64,000 bases of DNA from the NCBI GenBank assembly GCA_003049465.1, contig PYSS01000005.1, forward strand, positions 324,087 through 388,086. Direction: 5' to 3'. The DNA is from Magnaporthiopsis rhizophila (taxonomy: Eukaryota; Ascomycota; Sordariomycetes; Magnaporthales; Magnaporthaceae). A program made the position numbers and the translations under genes. Every line of letters starts with the position of its first letter. Positions within the stretch are counted from its first letter, which is position 1. A model generated the notes under the pieces. It searched no databases. It was given only the letters and a program-made list of their open reading frames with translations, and was not told the origin of the DNA. This document shows positions 10,417 through 21,116 of the stretch, piece after piece.

Positions 10417-11686
10417 TTTCGGCGCCGGGGCGCGTTTTCGTGTGTGGTTTGCAAGATTCGTGCGGAATCGATCGCTCGCAGCAGGCAAGGAGAATGTGGT
10501 GACCAAGAGGGTTTGTCGGCCTCTCGGGTCGGAAAGGTGGAGGGCACGCTTTGCTAATTGAAAGCGTCCGGGTACGTAGGTTATCGGACCTCGTTGCGGG
10601 AGTTGTGGATCGCTGAGTGAGGGTGATGGGCGCTTTTCGCCACCTCGCAAGCAGAATCAAAAAAAGTGAAGGAGAAAAAAGAGAGCGCCGGAACGGCAGG
10701 GCAGAACAGCCAAACAATGGAAGAAACGAGAAATCTCGAGTGAAACAAACAACCACACAAGGCACCAACTGCGCAACGCTTGCTTGGTGCTATAAATGAA
10801 GGATATTTCCTGGACGACTTCTCCAATGCGACCGAGGAGAGTTCCTTCGGGCTGGGTTTAAATTTTCTGCCCTGTCCGGCCCCACGGATAAGCAGAAAGT
10901 CAGTGCTCTTAAGCCCCTGGACCGGACGGCTTATCGGAGACCCACGGAATGGACTGTGGTTGGACGGCGAGTCGGCATCTTCAAATTCTGCGCAAGTCGT
11001 TGGCTGCTGATTATCGCCAAACCCGGACTAGCGCCGAGTCGGCAAGAAAATACCTCGGGAAGCGTCTGTTTCTCTGTGGCAAACTTAGCTCCATCTGCCC
11101 GCCTAGCCCAGTGGACCAGTGGACAGCACACCCCGCCACGCTTGCAGTTTATGACATGCAGCCCCTTGGCCAATGCAGGCAGGCAATTGTGATCCTGGCC
11201 AAGGCGGTGACGAATTGTCCGCCCTGCATTTGATTGCTTCTTCATTTTTTGACGCCACGACCACGAAAGCAGTGAGGGGTTGAATCCACCGAGCACAGAT
11301 GTTTTTGACGCATTCACCCAAAATCATGGAAGCGACAGGCTGAAACGAACCCATTCCCCCAGAGGCTGGACTTTTGTTGCTATTCATTACCACTTTCAAC
11401 TTTAACAAGTCAAGCGTGCCGAGAGGGATACAAGTGAGGGGTCCGAATCCCGACCAACCACCGCCGCATGAACACCAAGTCACAAAAGCCTGGAAGCGCC
11501 TACTTTCACGCCGGGACTACCACGGTTGCGGTCCTATGAACCTGAGATGCCCCAACTAATAAGCCCAGCTATAACGATGGCCATGCATTAGGCTCCTTTG
11601 CATATACCTTAACCCATCCTTTTTCCGAGGCGGTGAATGATACGATCCAAGAGCCGTGCCTATATTGAATAGTTCCCCGCCCTTAC
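10417..11686. other. Intergenic, 1.27 kb: Ups2 upstream region and MetAP2 3' flank
   Basis: No supportable gene. The open frames are short, mutually overlapping and without motifs. Confidence 0.5.
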
Positions 11687-13287
11687 TCAATAGTCATCTC
11701 CTCTGCTGATGACCTCCTTGACCGTTGGCCTGAGAAGAATGGTCTAGTGGTTGCGGGTGTGAGTTGTCAGTAAGTAGCGCGCTTCTAGGACCACCGTCTC
11801 GACCCCTCTTTCACCCACTTGTGGAACTCACATGTTCATATTGGGCCGTGTAAGACCCCTTCTTGTCCACGAGTGGTGGGTATGCCTCGACGATGCCGTT
11901 CGAAACAAGGTTGTTGAGCTAGGGAAACATGACGAATACATTCCGGAAGTCAGACATAAACCAGCACAATGACGCACGCCGGTCATTTTGGTCAGAAATC
12001 TAGGAATCAGCCACTTACACCGAGCAGGTACTTGTCCTGGCCCAAGCGGTCAATGTAGCGACGGCAAAAGGGGAGTGTCCCAAAGTTCTTGTTGATGAGG
12101 TTCAGCATGTTCTTGGCCGAGGTCAGGCGCAGAGCGACGTTGGGCGCGTCGGCGCGCTTGGCGTAGTGCGAAACCTCGCCCTCGTCGCGCACGTAGCCGT
12201 TGCCGGTGCTGCCGAACGTCTCGATGGCGTAGATCTCGCCCTCCTCCATCTTTGTCTGGTCGGCCGTCTTGACGATGGGCACGCTCTTGCCGCCGTGGAT
12301 GCTGAAGCGCTCGATGGTGTGGCCGTTGAGGTTCCGGATCGACTTGACGGGGAAGGTCTCGCCGTCGATCTCGACCTCGTAGCTCTCCATCGTCTCCTGG
12401 ATCGCCTCGCCGATCTCGCCCAGCCGCGCGTCGATGCCGGCCTCGCGCACACCCGTGTTGGTCGCGTCCTTGACGGCCGCGAGCAGCTGGTCGTACCGCG
12501 GGTTCCAGGCCAGCGTGAAGGCGCTGTCGACGATGCGCCCGCCCACGTGCACGCCAAAGTCAACCTTGAGCACGTCATCCTGCTGCAGCACCATCTTGTT
12601 GCCCGCGTTGGGCGTGTAGTGCGCCGCGCAGTTGTTGATGCTCAGGCCCGTGGGGAAGCCCATACCCGCGACCATGGCATCGCCCTCCTCTAGCCCCTGG
12701 TGCCCGACCAGCGCCCGGACCGCGTCCTCGATGTTGTTGGCGATCTCGGTCAGCGTCTGCCCCGGCTTGATGCACTTCTGCGCCCACTTCCGGGCCTGCC
12801 GGTGCGCCTCGGCGCCCTGCCGGTAATCGCTGAGCAGCTCGCTGTTCAGGTTGTCCAGGTGCCGCTTCTCCTCGCTCGTGGTCCGGTATGTGTTCTCGTT
12901 CACGTACTCCACCTCCTGGCCCTTTGGATACTCCTTGCCAGCGAACAGCTGGGAGATGGGGACGCTTGGCGGCTCCGTCTGGCTCGATGCGCCCTTCTTC
13001 TTCTTCTTGCGCGGCTTTCTCTTCTTCTTTTTGGCCGCTCCCGCAGCGGGGGCGGCAGCACCGCCGTCGTCCGCCTCGCCATCATCGTCCGAGCCGTCGC
13101 TGTCGTTCCCCTCTCCATTGGCGGATGGTTTGGTCGGCGCAGCCTCAGCGTTGCTCTTGGCTGCGTCCTTGACTGGCAGAACACGGCGTCCATTAGACAA
13201 GCAGGTCCAAGCATGTAGACAGACGCAAGATCAGCCCGACTTACCCTTGAGCTTTGCCAGCTCCTCGGTTGGCGCTTGGTCGGCCAT
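11687..13287 (-). CDS. Methionine aminopeptidase 2 (446 aa, 4 exons)
   Basis: Exons read 13287-13245, 13172-12019, 11918-11832 and 11743-11687; the joined frame is 446 residues. It removes initiator Met from nascent proteins in the cytosol using two metal ions. The N-terminus (Met-Ala-Asp-Gln-Ala-Pro) leads to an acidic stretch and a Lys/Arg-rich ribosome-association region near residues 65-80. The M24 pita-bread domain follows, with Cys-Ala-Ala-His-Tyr-Thr-Pro-Asn (about 198), Val-Asp-Phe-Gly and Asp-Ser-Ala-Phe (metal Asp pair), Ser-Ile-His-Gly-Gly-Lys-Ser (metal His), Ala-Ile-Glu-Thr-Phe-Gly-Ser (metal Glu) and Gln-Tyr-Glu-His in exon 3 (final metal Glu). Exon 4 supplies Leu-Arg-Pro-Thr-Val-Lys-Glu-Val-Ile and Asp-Asp-Tyr-stop. 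All catalytic residues are present. The gene is head-to-head with the J-domain gene, 375 bp apart. Confidence 0.95.
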
Positions 13288-13662
13288 TTTGGTGAAAATT
13301 GATATACGCTTCCTACAGTGGGTCGCGTAAGGATATTCCAGAGCGACTTCTTCCGCGACGGTTTTTAAACCCCGCCTTCGGCCTTGCCAATTTTGGAGCG
13401 CCAAAGGGCGCAGAAAATGACATATTGTGGCGGCACAGCATGCGGCACGAGAGTCAGACGCTTGCAGCCACACCCGCTCAGCCACGCATCCCTCCTTGGC
13501 TTAATTCGATTTCGTCACTGGCCAGGGTCCGCGCGGCAAGCCCGAGGACCGGAATTGGCCGCCGCCTCTGGTAGCCTTCCAGTCTTTCCTGTTGAGACGA
13601 CACACCAGACAAAAAGACCTAGGCGAAATCCATGAAGTCTGGGCATCAATTCGGGATGAGGA
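13288..13662. promoter_or_regulatory. Divergent intergenic region between MetAP2 and J-domain genes
   Basis: These 375 bp separate the two start codons, so both promoters lie here. A CCAAT pentamer sits at 13387-13391 and a TTTTAAA stretch near 13361. No factor binding can be asserted. Confidence 0.5.
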
Positions 13663-14584
13663 ATGCCCCTCCGTCATGTCCCACGTCTCGCGGCATGTCC
13701 CCTAGCCCGCCCAGCCGGGGTAGCCTCCCGCCTCTGCCTGCCCCCGCCACAGCGCCGCCCGTTTCACAGCTCGCGTGCGTGCAGGAGCACCGATGATGGC
13801 GGCGGCCGCGACCACTATGAGATCCTAAACGTCCGCCCGGACGCCTCCGCGGCCGAAATCAAAAGGTACGTCAAACTTGCAGGTTCCTATTTCTCACTGC
13901 CAATCAGCTAACGCGAATGCCCCCTCCGCGCCCAGGTCCTTCTACGCCCTCTCAAAGGCCCACCACCCAGACCACAACCCCTCAGACCCGGCGGCCGCGT
14001 CCGAGCGCTTCATGCGCATCTCGGCCGCTTATACGGTGCTCTCGTCGCCCGACAGGCGCGCCTCCTACGACCGCGACGTCATGCATCTCAGGCACCACCA
14101 CCACCACCGCGCGCCCCACCACAGGGGCGCCTCTTACAGCTCCACGGGCCCGGCGGGTGGCCGCCCGGCCTCGGGTCTGAGCCGCCGCCGGAGCACATTT
14201 ACCGGCCCGCCGCCTTCCTTCTACCGCAACGGTGGCTGGGGCACGCATCATGCCAAGCGCTCCGCTGCCCACGAGGAGAGCACCGGAGGCGGCGGCGGCA
14301 TGGGCGGGGGCACGGGAGGCATGGGCCCGTCTCATGGCTACTGGAACCAGGAGGTGCCGCATTTCGACGCAGATGCGCATGAGCGCACACACCGGCGCAT
14401 GGAGCGCAGACGGCGGGCCGTCGGCCCGGATGGGTTCCGGCCTAGCCTCGCCTCGGAGCCGGGTGTCATGGCCAGCTTCTTCATCGTTTCTGCCGCCCTG
14501 TTTGTCGCCCTCCTGACACCCGTCGTCGTCTTTGCAAGATGGGACGAAAAGACAAAGCGCGGGCAGCAAGACCGGAAGGCATAG
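13663..14584 (+). CDS. Mitochondrial J-domain (DnaJ-type) membrane protein (283 aa, 2 exons)
   Basis: Exons are 13663-13865 and 13936-14584 (GTACGT donor, CCCAG acceptor), giving 283 residues. Residues 1-45 are Arg/Ala/Pro-rich and non-acidic, ending Phe-His-Ser-Ser-Arg, a typical mitochondrial presequence with processing motif. A J domain spans about 51-112: His-Tyr-Glu-Ile-Leu at 51, the splice site inside helix I/II, and the Hsp70-stimulating His-Pro-Asp at 78-80. A His-rich run and a Gly-rich linker follow. One hydrophobic helix (about 245-268) lies near the C-terminus with a charged tail. It is probably a co-chaperone anchored in the mitochondrial inner membrane. It is not Mdj1 (no zinc-finger or CxxCxGxG repeats) and not Pam18-like (the topology is reversed). 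Confidence 0.86.
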
Positions 14585-14932
14585 TCTGCAACCACATCGT
14601 AGACAAGGCAGATAGCCTACCATCTAATCGGATGCGACAGCCTACAACATCAGGCGCCACTGGCGAGCCTCGGGTCGCGGGAATAAAATGTCGGTCTAGT
14701 CTACCTACTTACTATACACACCATAGCCGTTCCCTATGCATACGCACCGGAGATGTTCCCAGTTGAAAACAACAGCTTTGGTAAAAAAGCGCTTTTCCCT
14801 ACCGACTGAGGAGTCATAGCTAGTCTAGATAGGAAAAGGTCTCCGTAGTCCAACTAGGAGCTTCAAGGGAGGTCCGCGAAACGCGATTCGTCGTGTCCCC
14901 GAAACGGGATTTTTTTTTCTCTTTTCTTTTCA
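14585..14932. other. Intergenic between convergent J-domain and porin genes
   Basis: A 348-bp stretch holding two 3' flanks. Nothing else is seen. Confidence 0.5.
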
Positions 14933-15180
14933 TCAAGACTCGAAGGTAAAGCTGGTGCCGACCTTGTGAGTGGCCTGGTCCAGCTTCTGGGTATCAAAGG
15001 ACGCACCGACACCAAGGGTGACGCCGGGGCGGAGGAGGACGTTGTAGGCGACAGCGGCGACACCGCGGTCGTTGATCTTGCCCTGTTCAATGGGTCAGTA
15101 TAGCCGCTACCACCACAGAAGCCCCATCACGCATTGAGGCATGATGCCGAGAAGTGGAGAGGTGGGTAGCATGAAGAAGA

Positions 15181-15234
<54 letters not shown>

Positions 15235-15235
15235 N

Positions 15236-15291
<56 letters not shown>

Positions 15292-16582
15292 AGGAGAAGA
15301 GAAGAGACCAAGTGCCGACATGCGGGGCTTGCGACATGCCGGCGAGACAACGTACCTTGACGAACGAGACGGGGTCCAGGCGGTACTTGCTGGCGACCTC
15401 AAGGCCGACGCTGGTGCCAGCCTTGGAGTTCCACGTGGCCTTGGCACCGGCCTCGACCTGCGAGTTGACCTTGTGGTAGTAGCTGGCAGCGAAGACGCTG
15501 AGGTTGTCGGTGCCGGTGACGGCGGCAGTGTACTTGGGAGCAGTGAATCCGACGGCGGCGCTGTAGGTGGTGATGGCGGCCTTCTGGACGTCGTAGCCAG
15601 CGGCGGCACCCGCGAGGAAGCCCTCGTGGCCGATGACGGCGTCGATGTTGGCGGTGGGGCCCTTGAGCAGGTCGAAAAAAGCGCGGCCGTGGAAGTTGGA
15701 CTGCTTGAAGTGCACGTTGAACTTGGCACCGGTGGCCTGGGAGGCGGGCAGGAAGGAGAAGACGCCCTCGGTCTTCAGGCCCTTGGCCAGGGCGTCGGCG
15801 AGCTCGAGCTTGGACTCGAGGGCGTTCGCGGTGTTCCACGTCTGGGTAACGGTCAGGCCTGTCCGGTGGTACGACATTATTAGCAAAGGTGCCAATTGTG
15901 GGCAAAGCACCAGCGCGAACTCGACAGGCAAGCCACTCTGGCGGCCGCCAATCCTAGAGATGGTGAGCTGGCGCCAGAAGGGGTTTGGTGCCGAGTTCGT
16001 CTTTATCCGTCGGCTGTGCCGCCGATGGTTCTGGATCTGGCTTTGATTCTGATTTGCATGGTGGTGGTGATTGTTCTGTGTACCGAGAGACTTGTCCGAG
16101 TATTTGCCCTCCAGCTGTTGAGGCACCCAACCATTGACCAGGTTAGCGTCGCTGTTCTGATGTCCATCCGTCCTACCAGACTTCTTTCGCGATGCCAGCC
16201 CATCCGTTATCGGCAGGGCTGGTGGGGCCTGATTTTTGTAAACTTACCGCTCCGCTGGTCGCACGGTCGTGAGTGCTCTTGCCGGTGACTTTGAAGTCGA
16301 CATTGTTGGGCGTCTTGTTCTTGACCTCAATGGTGCCCGAGGACAGGTGGTAGAAGTCCTTGTTGAGCAGCTAGACATGGGGAGCGTAAACAGAGGCGGT
16401 TGGTGAGCTTGGATCCTGCATCTCAAGAGAGGGGCTCGCGACCGGGTTTGCGCCCGCAGCCAGGCCCCGGCGTCGGGCAGAACTTGGGAGCTCTCGGAGC
16501 ACTGCAAAATCTCTACCCTGCGGCCCTAGGTACTCACGTCGTTTGCCGACTTGGCGATATCCGCGAACGCAGGAACCGACAT
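14933..16582 (-). CDS. Mitochondrial outer-membrane porin, VDAC (283 aa, 5 exons)
   Basis: Exons read 16582-16538, 16370-16248, 16114-16084 (31 nt), 15858-15356 and 15082-14933, totalling 284 codons with stop. The 283-residue length equals that of yeast and Neurospora porin. The protein starts Met-Ser-Val-Pro-Ala-Phe-Ala-Asp-Ile-Ala-Lys, the amphipathic N-terminal helix, and continues Leu-Leu-Asn-Lys-Asp-Phe-Tyr-His. The micro-exon encodes Leu-Glu-Gly-Lys-Tyr-Ser-Asp-Lys-Ser-Leu. The Gly-Leu-Thr-Val-Thr-Gln-x-Trp strand and a C-terminal Gly-Lys-Ile-Asn-Asp-Arg-Gly followed by Val-Gly-Thr-Ser-Phe-Thr-Phe-Glu-Ser are diagnostic. It forms the 19-strand beta-barrel passing ATP, ADP and metabolites. 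Intron 4 contains a poly-A tract over 100 bases long. Confidence 0.96.
15183..15290. repeat. Poly-A tract over 100 bases with one N, inside porin intron 4
   Basis: A runs 15183-15234 and 15236-15290 are split by a single N at 15235. Read on the gene strand this is a T tract between the donor at 15355 and the acceptor at 15083. Its true length is probably uncertain, because the N marks unresolved sequence. Confidence 0.9.
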
Positions 16583-17287
16583 CTTGCAGACTCTGTGGGC
16601 TGAGGGATGGCGTGGGAGACAACGGCGGGGAGGTTTTTGGTATGCGAGTGTGAAAAGGAAAGAAAAGACAGCTGCGCGATGCGGGACCTCTGTCTAAAAT
16701 TGTTGAGTTGGCTTGATGGAGACGATGCCGGATGGAGTCGCGGCGTGCCGTGGCGGTCGTCTAGTCGTCGGGTCTCGGCTGGCCGAGGAGGTGTGGATGG
16801 GATACCTTGCCTGGGTGTGAGGGTCACAGCAGAGACGACCTGAATTGACTTGGGGAAATTTTTCAGAGCTCCTGATTGGCCACTGCTCGGCCAAACCCGG
16901 CTTCCTCACCGGGGTGGCCCATGCCATCCTCGCCGTGCTTAATTTCCCCGCGGACTCAAACGAATAGACGAAAAATGCAGCCAAAGGACCCTTGGAAAGA
17001 GGAAAAGCGAACAGGAAAGAAAAACGAGGGGAAGAAATAAGGATTTCAACTAATGCGGTCGTTCGATCCAGCCGTCGCACTAGCAATTTCCCTCAAACCA
17101 TCTCACCCCTCATGCAGCAATGCGCACCATATTTACGTGCCGTACTCTTCAACCCATGGCAACATTGGGTAGGCTCACTTGGACAGTCATCATCAGATTT
17201 CCCTTTTATTATACCATGGTCATGCATTTGCAGCCATCCCTCTATCCCAGATACAAAAATGTGCGTCGGCAATTCAAGTCAGCCCCT
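16583..17287. other. Intergenic: porin promoter and asparagine synthetase 3' flank
   Basis: A 705-bp stretch between two minus-strand genes. No gene is supportable; it should hold the porin promoter nearest 16583. Confidence 0.5.
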
Positions 17288-19907
17288 TTACTCTGTAACA
17301 TGGTCATATTTGTCGGCATGAACTGCGATGGCTCTGCCACTGGGGTCCGTCTGCTTGGACCACGTTGGTGTCCACCGCATCACCGTTGAGGCGCAGGATG
17401 GTGGGAAGTGCTCGTCAAACAAGCACCGGTACCAGTAACTACAACATTCCGCGGGTCAGCAGGAACCCCATCAGAGGCATCGTCAGAGGTTCAGCACTTA
17501 CGCTTCCTTGGTGTCCGGGATGTCGTCGCCCCACTCCGGCTTGGGGTTCTTCATCATCTCGTCGGTGACGTGGAGCTCGGCGTTGTCCTTGAGCGCATCG
17601 ATCCACCCGTATCCGACACCGTCCGAGAACTGCTCCTTCTGCCTCCAGAGGATCTTCTCTGGCAGGTATGGCTGCGCGCTGGGGTCGTCCGACGTGTCGA
17701 ACGCCTTGCGCAGGATGTACTTCTCCAGCTTCTCCTTGGTGATCATCTTCTCCTGGGGATCGATGTTCATGGCCACCTCGAGGAACTATCAAATCGATTC
17801 GGGTTAGTGGGGTTCTAGCAGATCTCGGGCGGAATTTGTAGGCATCTCCTACCTGCTTGTCCAGGAAGGGAACGCGGGCCTCCAGACCCCAGGCTGACGT
17901 CGACTTGTTGGCGCGCAGGCAGTCGGCATAGTGCAGGTTCTTGACACGGCGGACCGTCTCTGCATGGAACTCGTCCCTGCTCGGCGCGTTGTGGAAGTAG
18001 AGATAGCCGCCAAAGATCTCGTCGCTTCCCTCACCACTCAGCACCATCTTGATGCCCATGGCCTTGATCTTGCGCGAGAGGAGGTACATTGGGGTCGACG
18101 CCCGGATTGTGGTGACATCATACGACTCGAGGTGGTAGATGACATCCGAGAGCGCGTTGAGGCCATCCTCGATGGTGAAGGTCATGACGTGGTGCTTGGT
18201 GCCCAGGAACTTGGCAACCTCGAGGGCGGCAACGTTGTCGGGCGAGCCGGGGAGCCCGATGGAGAAGGAGTTGAGCTGCGGCAGGTAGGTCACAGTGCTC
18301 AGCTTGTTTTCGTCATCGATGCCCACGAGACCTTCTCCCTTGTCCTGGTCCTCGGGGGTCCCGGCGGGCTCGACACCGCCGTTGAGCTCGAGAGCCAGTT
18401 TCCTCTGGCGCACCATTTCGCGCTGCGCGATCGACGCGACCAGGCTGGAGTCGAGGCCACCAGATAGGAGCACGCCGTATGGAACCTCGGCCATGAGCCG
18501 TTTCCTAACGGATCGCTCAAGCGATTCGCGCAGCAGCTTTAGATCCAGGGGCGCGGAGGGGACCTTGGCGCCATCCCACCATGACGGCTGGAAGTAGCGT
18601 GTCCTCTCGTTGGTCTGGCTGTCGAAAATGTGCCCTGGCGGGAAGGACTCGATCTTGTCGCAGACCGGATGCAGACACTTCAGCTCCGAGCCGAAGTACG
18701 TCGTCCCCGGCTCCTTGGAAGACCAGCCCTGATAGAAGGTCGTGATCCCGATGGGATCGCGTGCGGCGATGGTGCGGTCGAGCTTCTTGTCGTACAGCAC
18801 GAACGAGAACATGCCGTCGAGGTACTTGGGCGCATCGATGCCATATTCCATGTACTAGCGCCGTCATGGGGTGAGCGCTCGTTCGACACCACGTCTCCTC
18901 CTGCGCGGCACAGCCGGCCGCAGAATGCAATGCCACCTTGGCCATACTCACCAAAGGGATGATCACTTCGCAATCGGAGGTTGTCTTGAAGTGGTAGGGG
19001 GTCTTCAGGCCCTTGCGGATAAGACGGTGGTTGTAGATCTCGCCATTGACGGCAAGGATGATGCTGTCGTCGGCGTTGGTGAGCGGCTGGGCTCCGCTCT
19101 CTGCTTTCGTGTAAGTGAATGGACACACGTTTTGCTACCAGCATAACGCCCTGGACTATATTTAGCTTGACATACCAACACCGACAATGCTGAGGCGCTC
19201 ATGGCATAGGACTGTCGAAAGGCGCGCGATAAGTTAGTATGCGCGTAGGTACGTACAGCCAGGGCTTCCCTGCACTCTCGAGTCTTGCGTATCCCGGGTC
19301 CTTACTCGTCTTGTTGGACGTAACGCTTCCGCCTATGGAAGCAAGAGGTCGTGAGTGTCAGCAAGCAGGGATATCTTTGGCGCATTATCTCGATTGACTC
19401 AGATTCATAGCGCGCTCACTCCAATCAGGGCCCCGATGTCGGATACTGCAGAGATAACAGCTCAATTGGTCAGTCCGGCCATCTCTTGCTCTCCCCCTCT
19501 CCTTGTGTCACTCAGCCCGTTGCTGGGAGCGGGGGTGTGCGAGAGGACGAACGCTTTTGAGAGCCGAAGCGCGGTCGGCTTGAATTTTTGCACGTCAGGA
19601 TGACTGTGAGAAGCGTGTTAGTGATCTCGGCACGCCAATTGACCAATTCAAGTGACATGTGCTCGCCGCCGTGGGGTTCGTCTGTGTTAGCGGGGCAAGA
19701 GGAAAGGGGGCTCGGGCCTGTCTGGCAAGAGACGGGCTTCGGCTGTAAGTGAGCCCCTTCAGCGAGCTGCATGATGGGTTGATAGGGGTTTCCGAGGCGC
19801 ACTTGATGCCTCAAGTTAAGAAGGGAGGTGCACAAACGAAAGAGCAGGTCGAAAGACCAGGCGCGGGTCGGGAATACTCACCAGTGACAGGCGAAGATGC
19901 CACACAT
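17288..19907 (-). CDS. Glutamine-hydrolysing asparagine synthetase (583 aa, 9 exons)
   Basis: Exons read 19907-19882, 19603-19553, 19445-19420, 19332-19306, 19211-19176, 19100-18952, 18854-17853, 17785-17502 and 17438-17288; they sum to 584 codons. The protein makes asparagine from aspartate, glutamine and ATP in the cytosol. Met-Cys-Gly-Ile-Phe exposes the Cys2 nucleophile. Arg-His-Arg-Gly-Pro-Asp-Trp, Glu-Arg-Leu-Ser-Ile-Val-Gly and Val-Asn-Gly-Glu-Ile-Tyr-Asn-His define the glutaminase domain, and Leu-Ser-Gly-Gly-Leu-Asp-Ser-Ser the ATP-pyrophosphatase loop. The N-terminal domain is cut into five exons of 26-51 nt. The last exon adds Tyr-Trp-Tyr-Arg and an Ala-Ser-Thr-Val-Met-Arg-Trp block ending Val-Thr-Glu. 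Its donor (GC|GTAAGT at 17501) overlaps an in-frame TAA, so intron retention would end the protein early. A TGACTCA site lies in intron 3. Confidence 0.95.
19395..19401. promoter_or_regulatory. TGACTCA motif (Gcn4/Cpc1-type) within asparagine synthetase intron 3
   Basis: A perfect copy of the heptamer bound by Gcn4 and its filamentous-fungal counterpart Cpc1 lies about 510 bp downstream of the start codon, in the intron at 19333-19419. Asparagine synthetase is a known amino-acid-starvation target in fungi. Occupancy here is inference; a 7-mer occurs by chance every several kb. Confidence 0.35.
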
Positions 19908-21116
19908 TGTGCTGACGACTTATAGGTGACCAAGAAGAAGCGTAGACACGAGAAAGCTATCAACGGAATGACATCAATGAATTGGAAGCTCAGAGCGAGA
20001 GCAATGGCGAGAGATGTATGGATTAGAATTGGAATGGAAGATGAGCAAGCAAGCAAAAACGAGTCGGTTGTCCTCTGGGAAGAGTCATCGGCTTCTGATA
20101 CATATTTAGGCCGAGCTGTCCCAAGACGGCAGCGGTTTTTTTTTTTACGCCTCCGCTTGCCAACCGCCGAGATTACGGCCTTCAATGGCCCCTGGCCGAT
20201 GTCGGTCCCCGCATCGATTGGCCCAGACAGCTGGGCTCGGACGGGTCTCTGCGTTATTACCTAAATCGGTCACATACAACCCACCCCCCACGGCGGACTG
20301 ATAAGCCTCATTCTCGGGATATGGAGACGCAGCAGCCTCAATCTCCAGATAACCGATGGAATGCTCACTTTCACCGCCAGCCTGTGTTGTTCCCAGGATA
20401 CAGATAAGCAGAAGATGGCCAACATATAGGCTGCATGCTACCGGGCCGGCCCGAGTGGAAGAGGCTTTTCCCTACTATTTTATAGGAATTCTATCTGTTG
20501 CGACGCTTTCTGGGAACCTATAGATCCACTAATGACGCAAACAAAGTCACATCTTCCCGCACTCTGTATGTACCATCCCACCATTGAGATTACGATAATG
20601 GGAGAAACATATTCTTTTTCCATTAGGGGATTGTTCTTTCCATGTCTGGTATCTGTACTATTCAAGGCTGGCCCCATAGCAAGCCAACAAGTGGGCCACG
20701 CTTCGGGCTCGCAATAACACCCGCAGCCCATGCCTCACGGGGATCGACTCTCGACGATATCGCATCAAGTGGTACCACGCTGGTCTCGTAATATGACTAA
20801 CTAGTCTATGAGAAGCTTGTGGAAGAAAGCTGGGAGATGGATGATGTGTTCGAGGTAATATCGCGAGGGGTGATCCAGTAGCGCGCAGCAGGTCCAAGAC
20901 CGAAAAGAGTAAGCAGAACTGTGTATTGCCCTCCCAAACGCCAGAGTAGTAAACGCCGCATGTGGTATTCCGAGAACGCCGAGAATTCCATGATCAGCCT
21001 GGGCAGCTCCTGTCTTTCTGTTGCCCAGTCTTAAGTCGTCGAGTCGATGATAAGTACGCTGAGGCATCCAGCATTCCTCAAACGGCCCGCATGATGGGCG
21101 GTCCCGGTCCGTTCGC
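19908..21116. other. Intergenic: asparagine synthetase promoter and Ubc9 3' flank
   Basis: 1.2 kb without a supportable gene. A minus-strand CCAAT occurs at 20217-20221, about 310 bp before the asparagine synthetase start. Imperfect TGACTCA-like sites (TGACGCA near 20534, AGAGTCA near 20080) are also present. Confidence 0.5.

Noticed and set aside
11731..11820. tRNA-like sequence (GGTCTAGTGGTT A-box and a TCGACCCC stretch)
   Set aside because: It is the reverse of the last MetAP2 intron and exon; no T-arm stem or acceptor pairing can be formed convincingly.
15107..16126. 339-residue continuous frame through porin introns
   Set aside because: It reads through introns and a poly-A tract; the five-exon model reproduces the exact 283-residue family protein.
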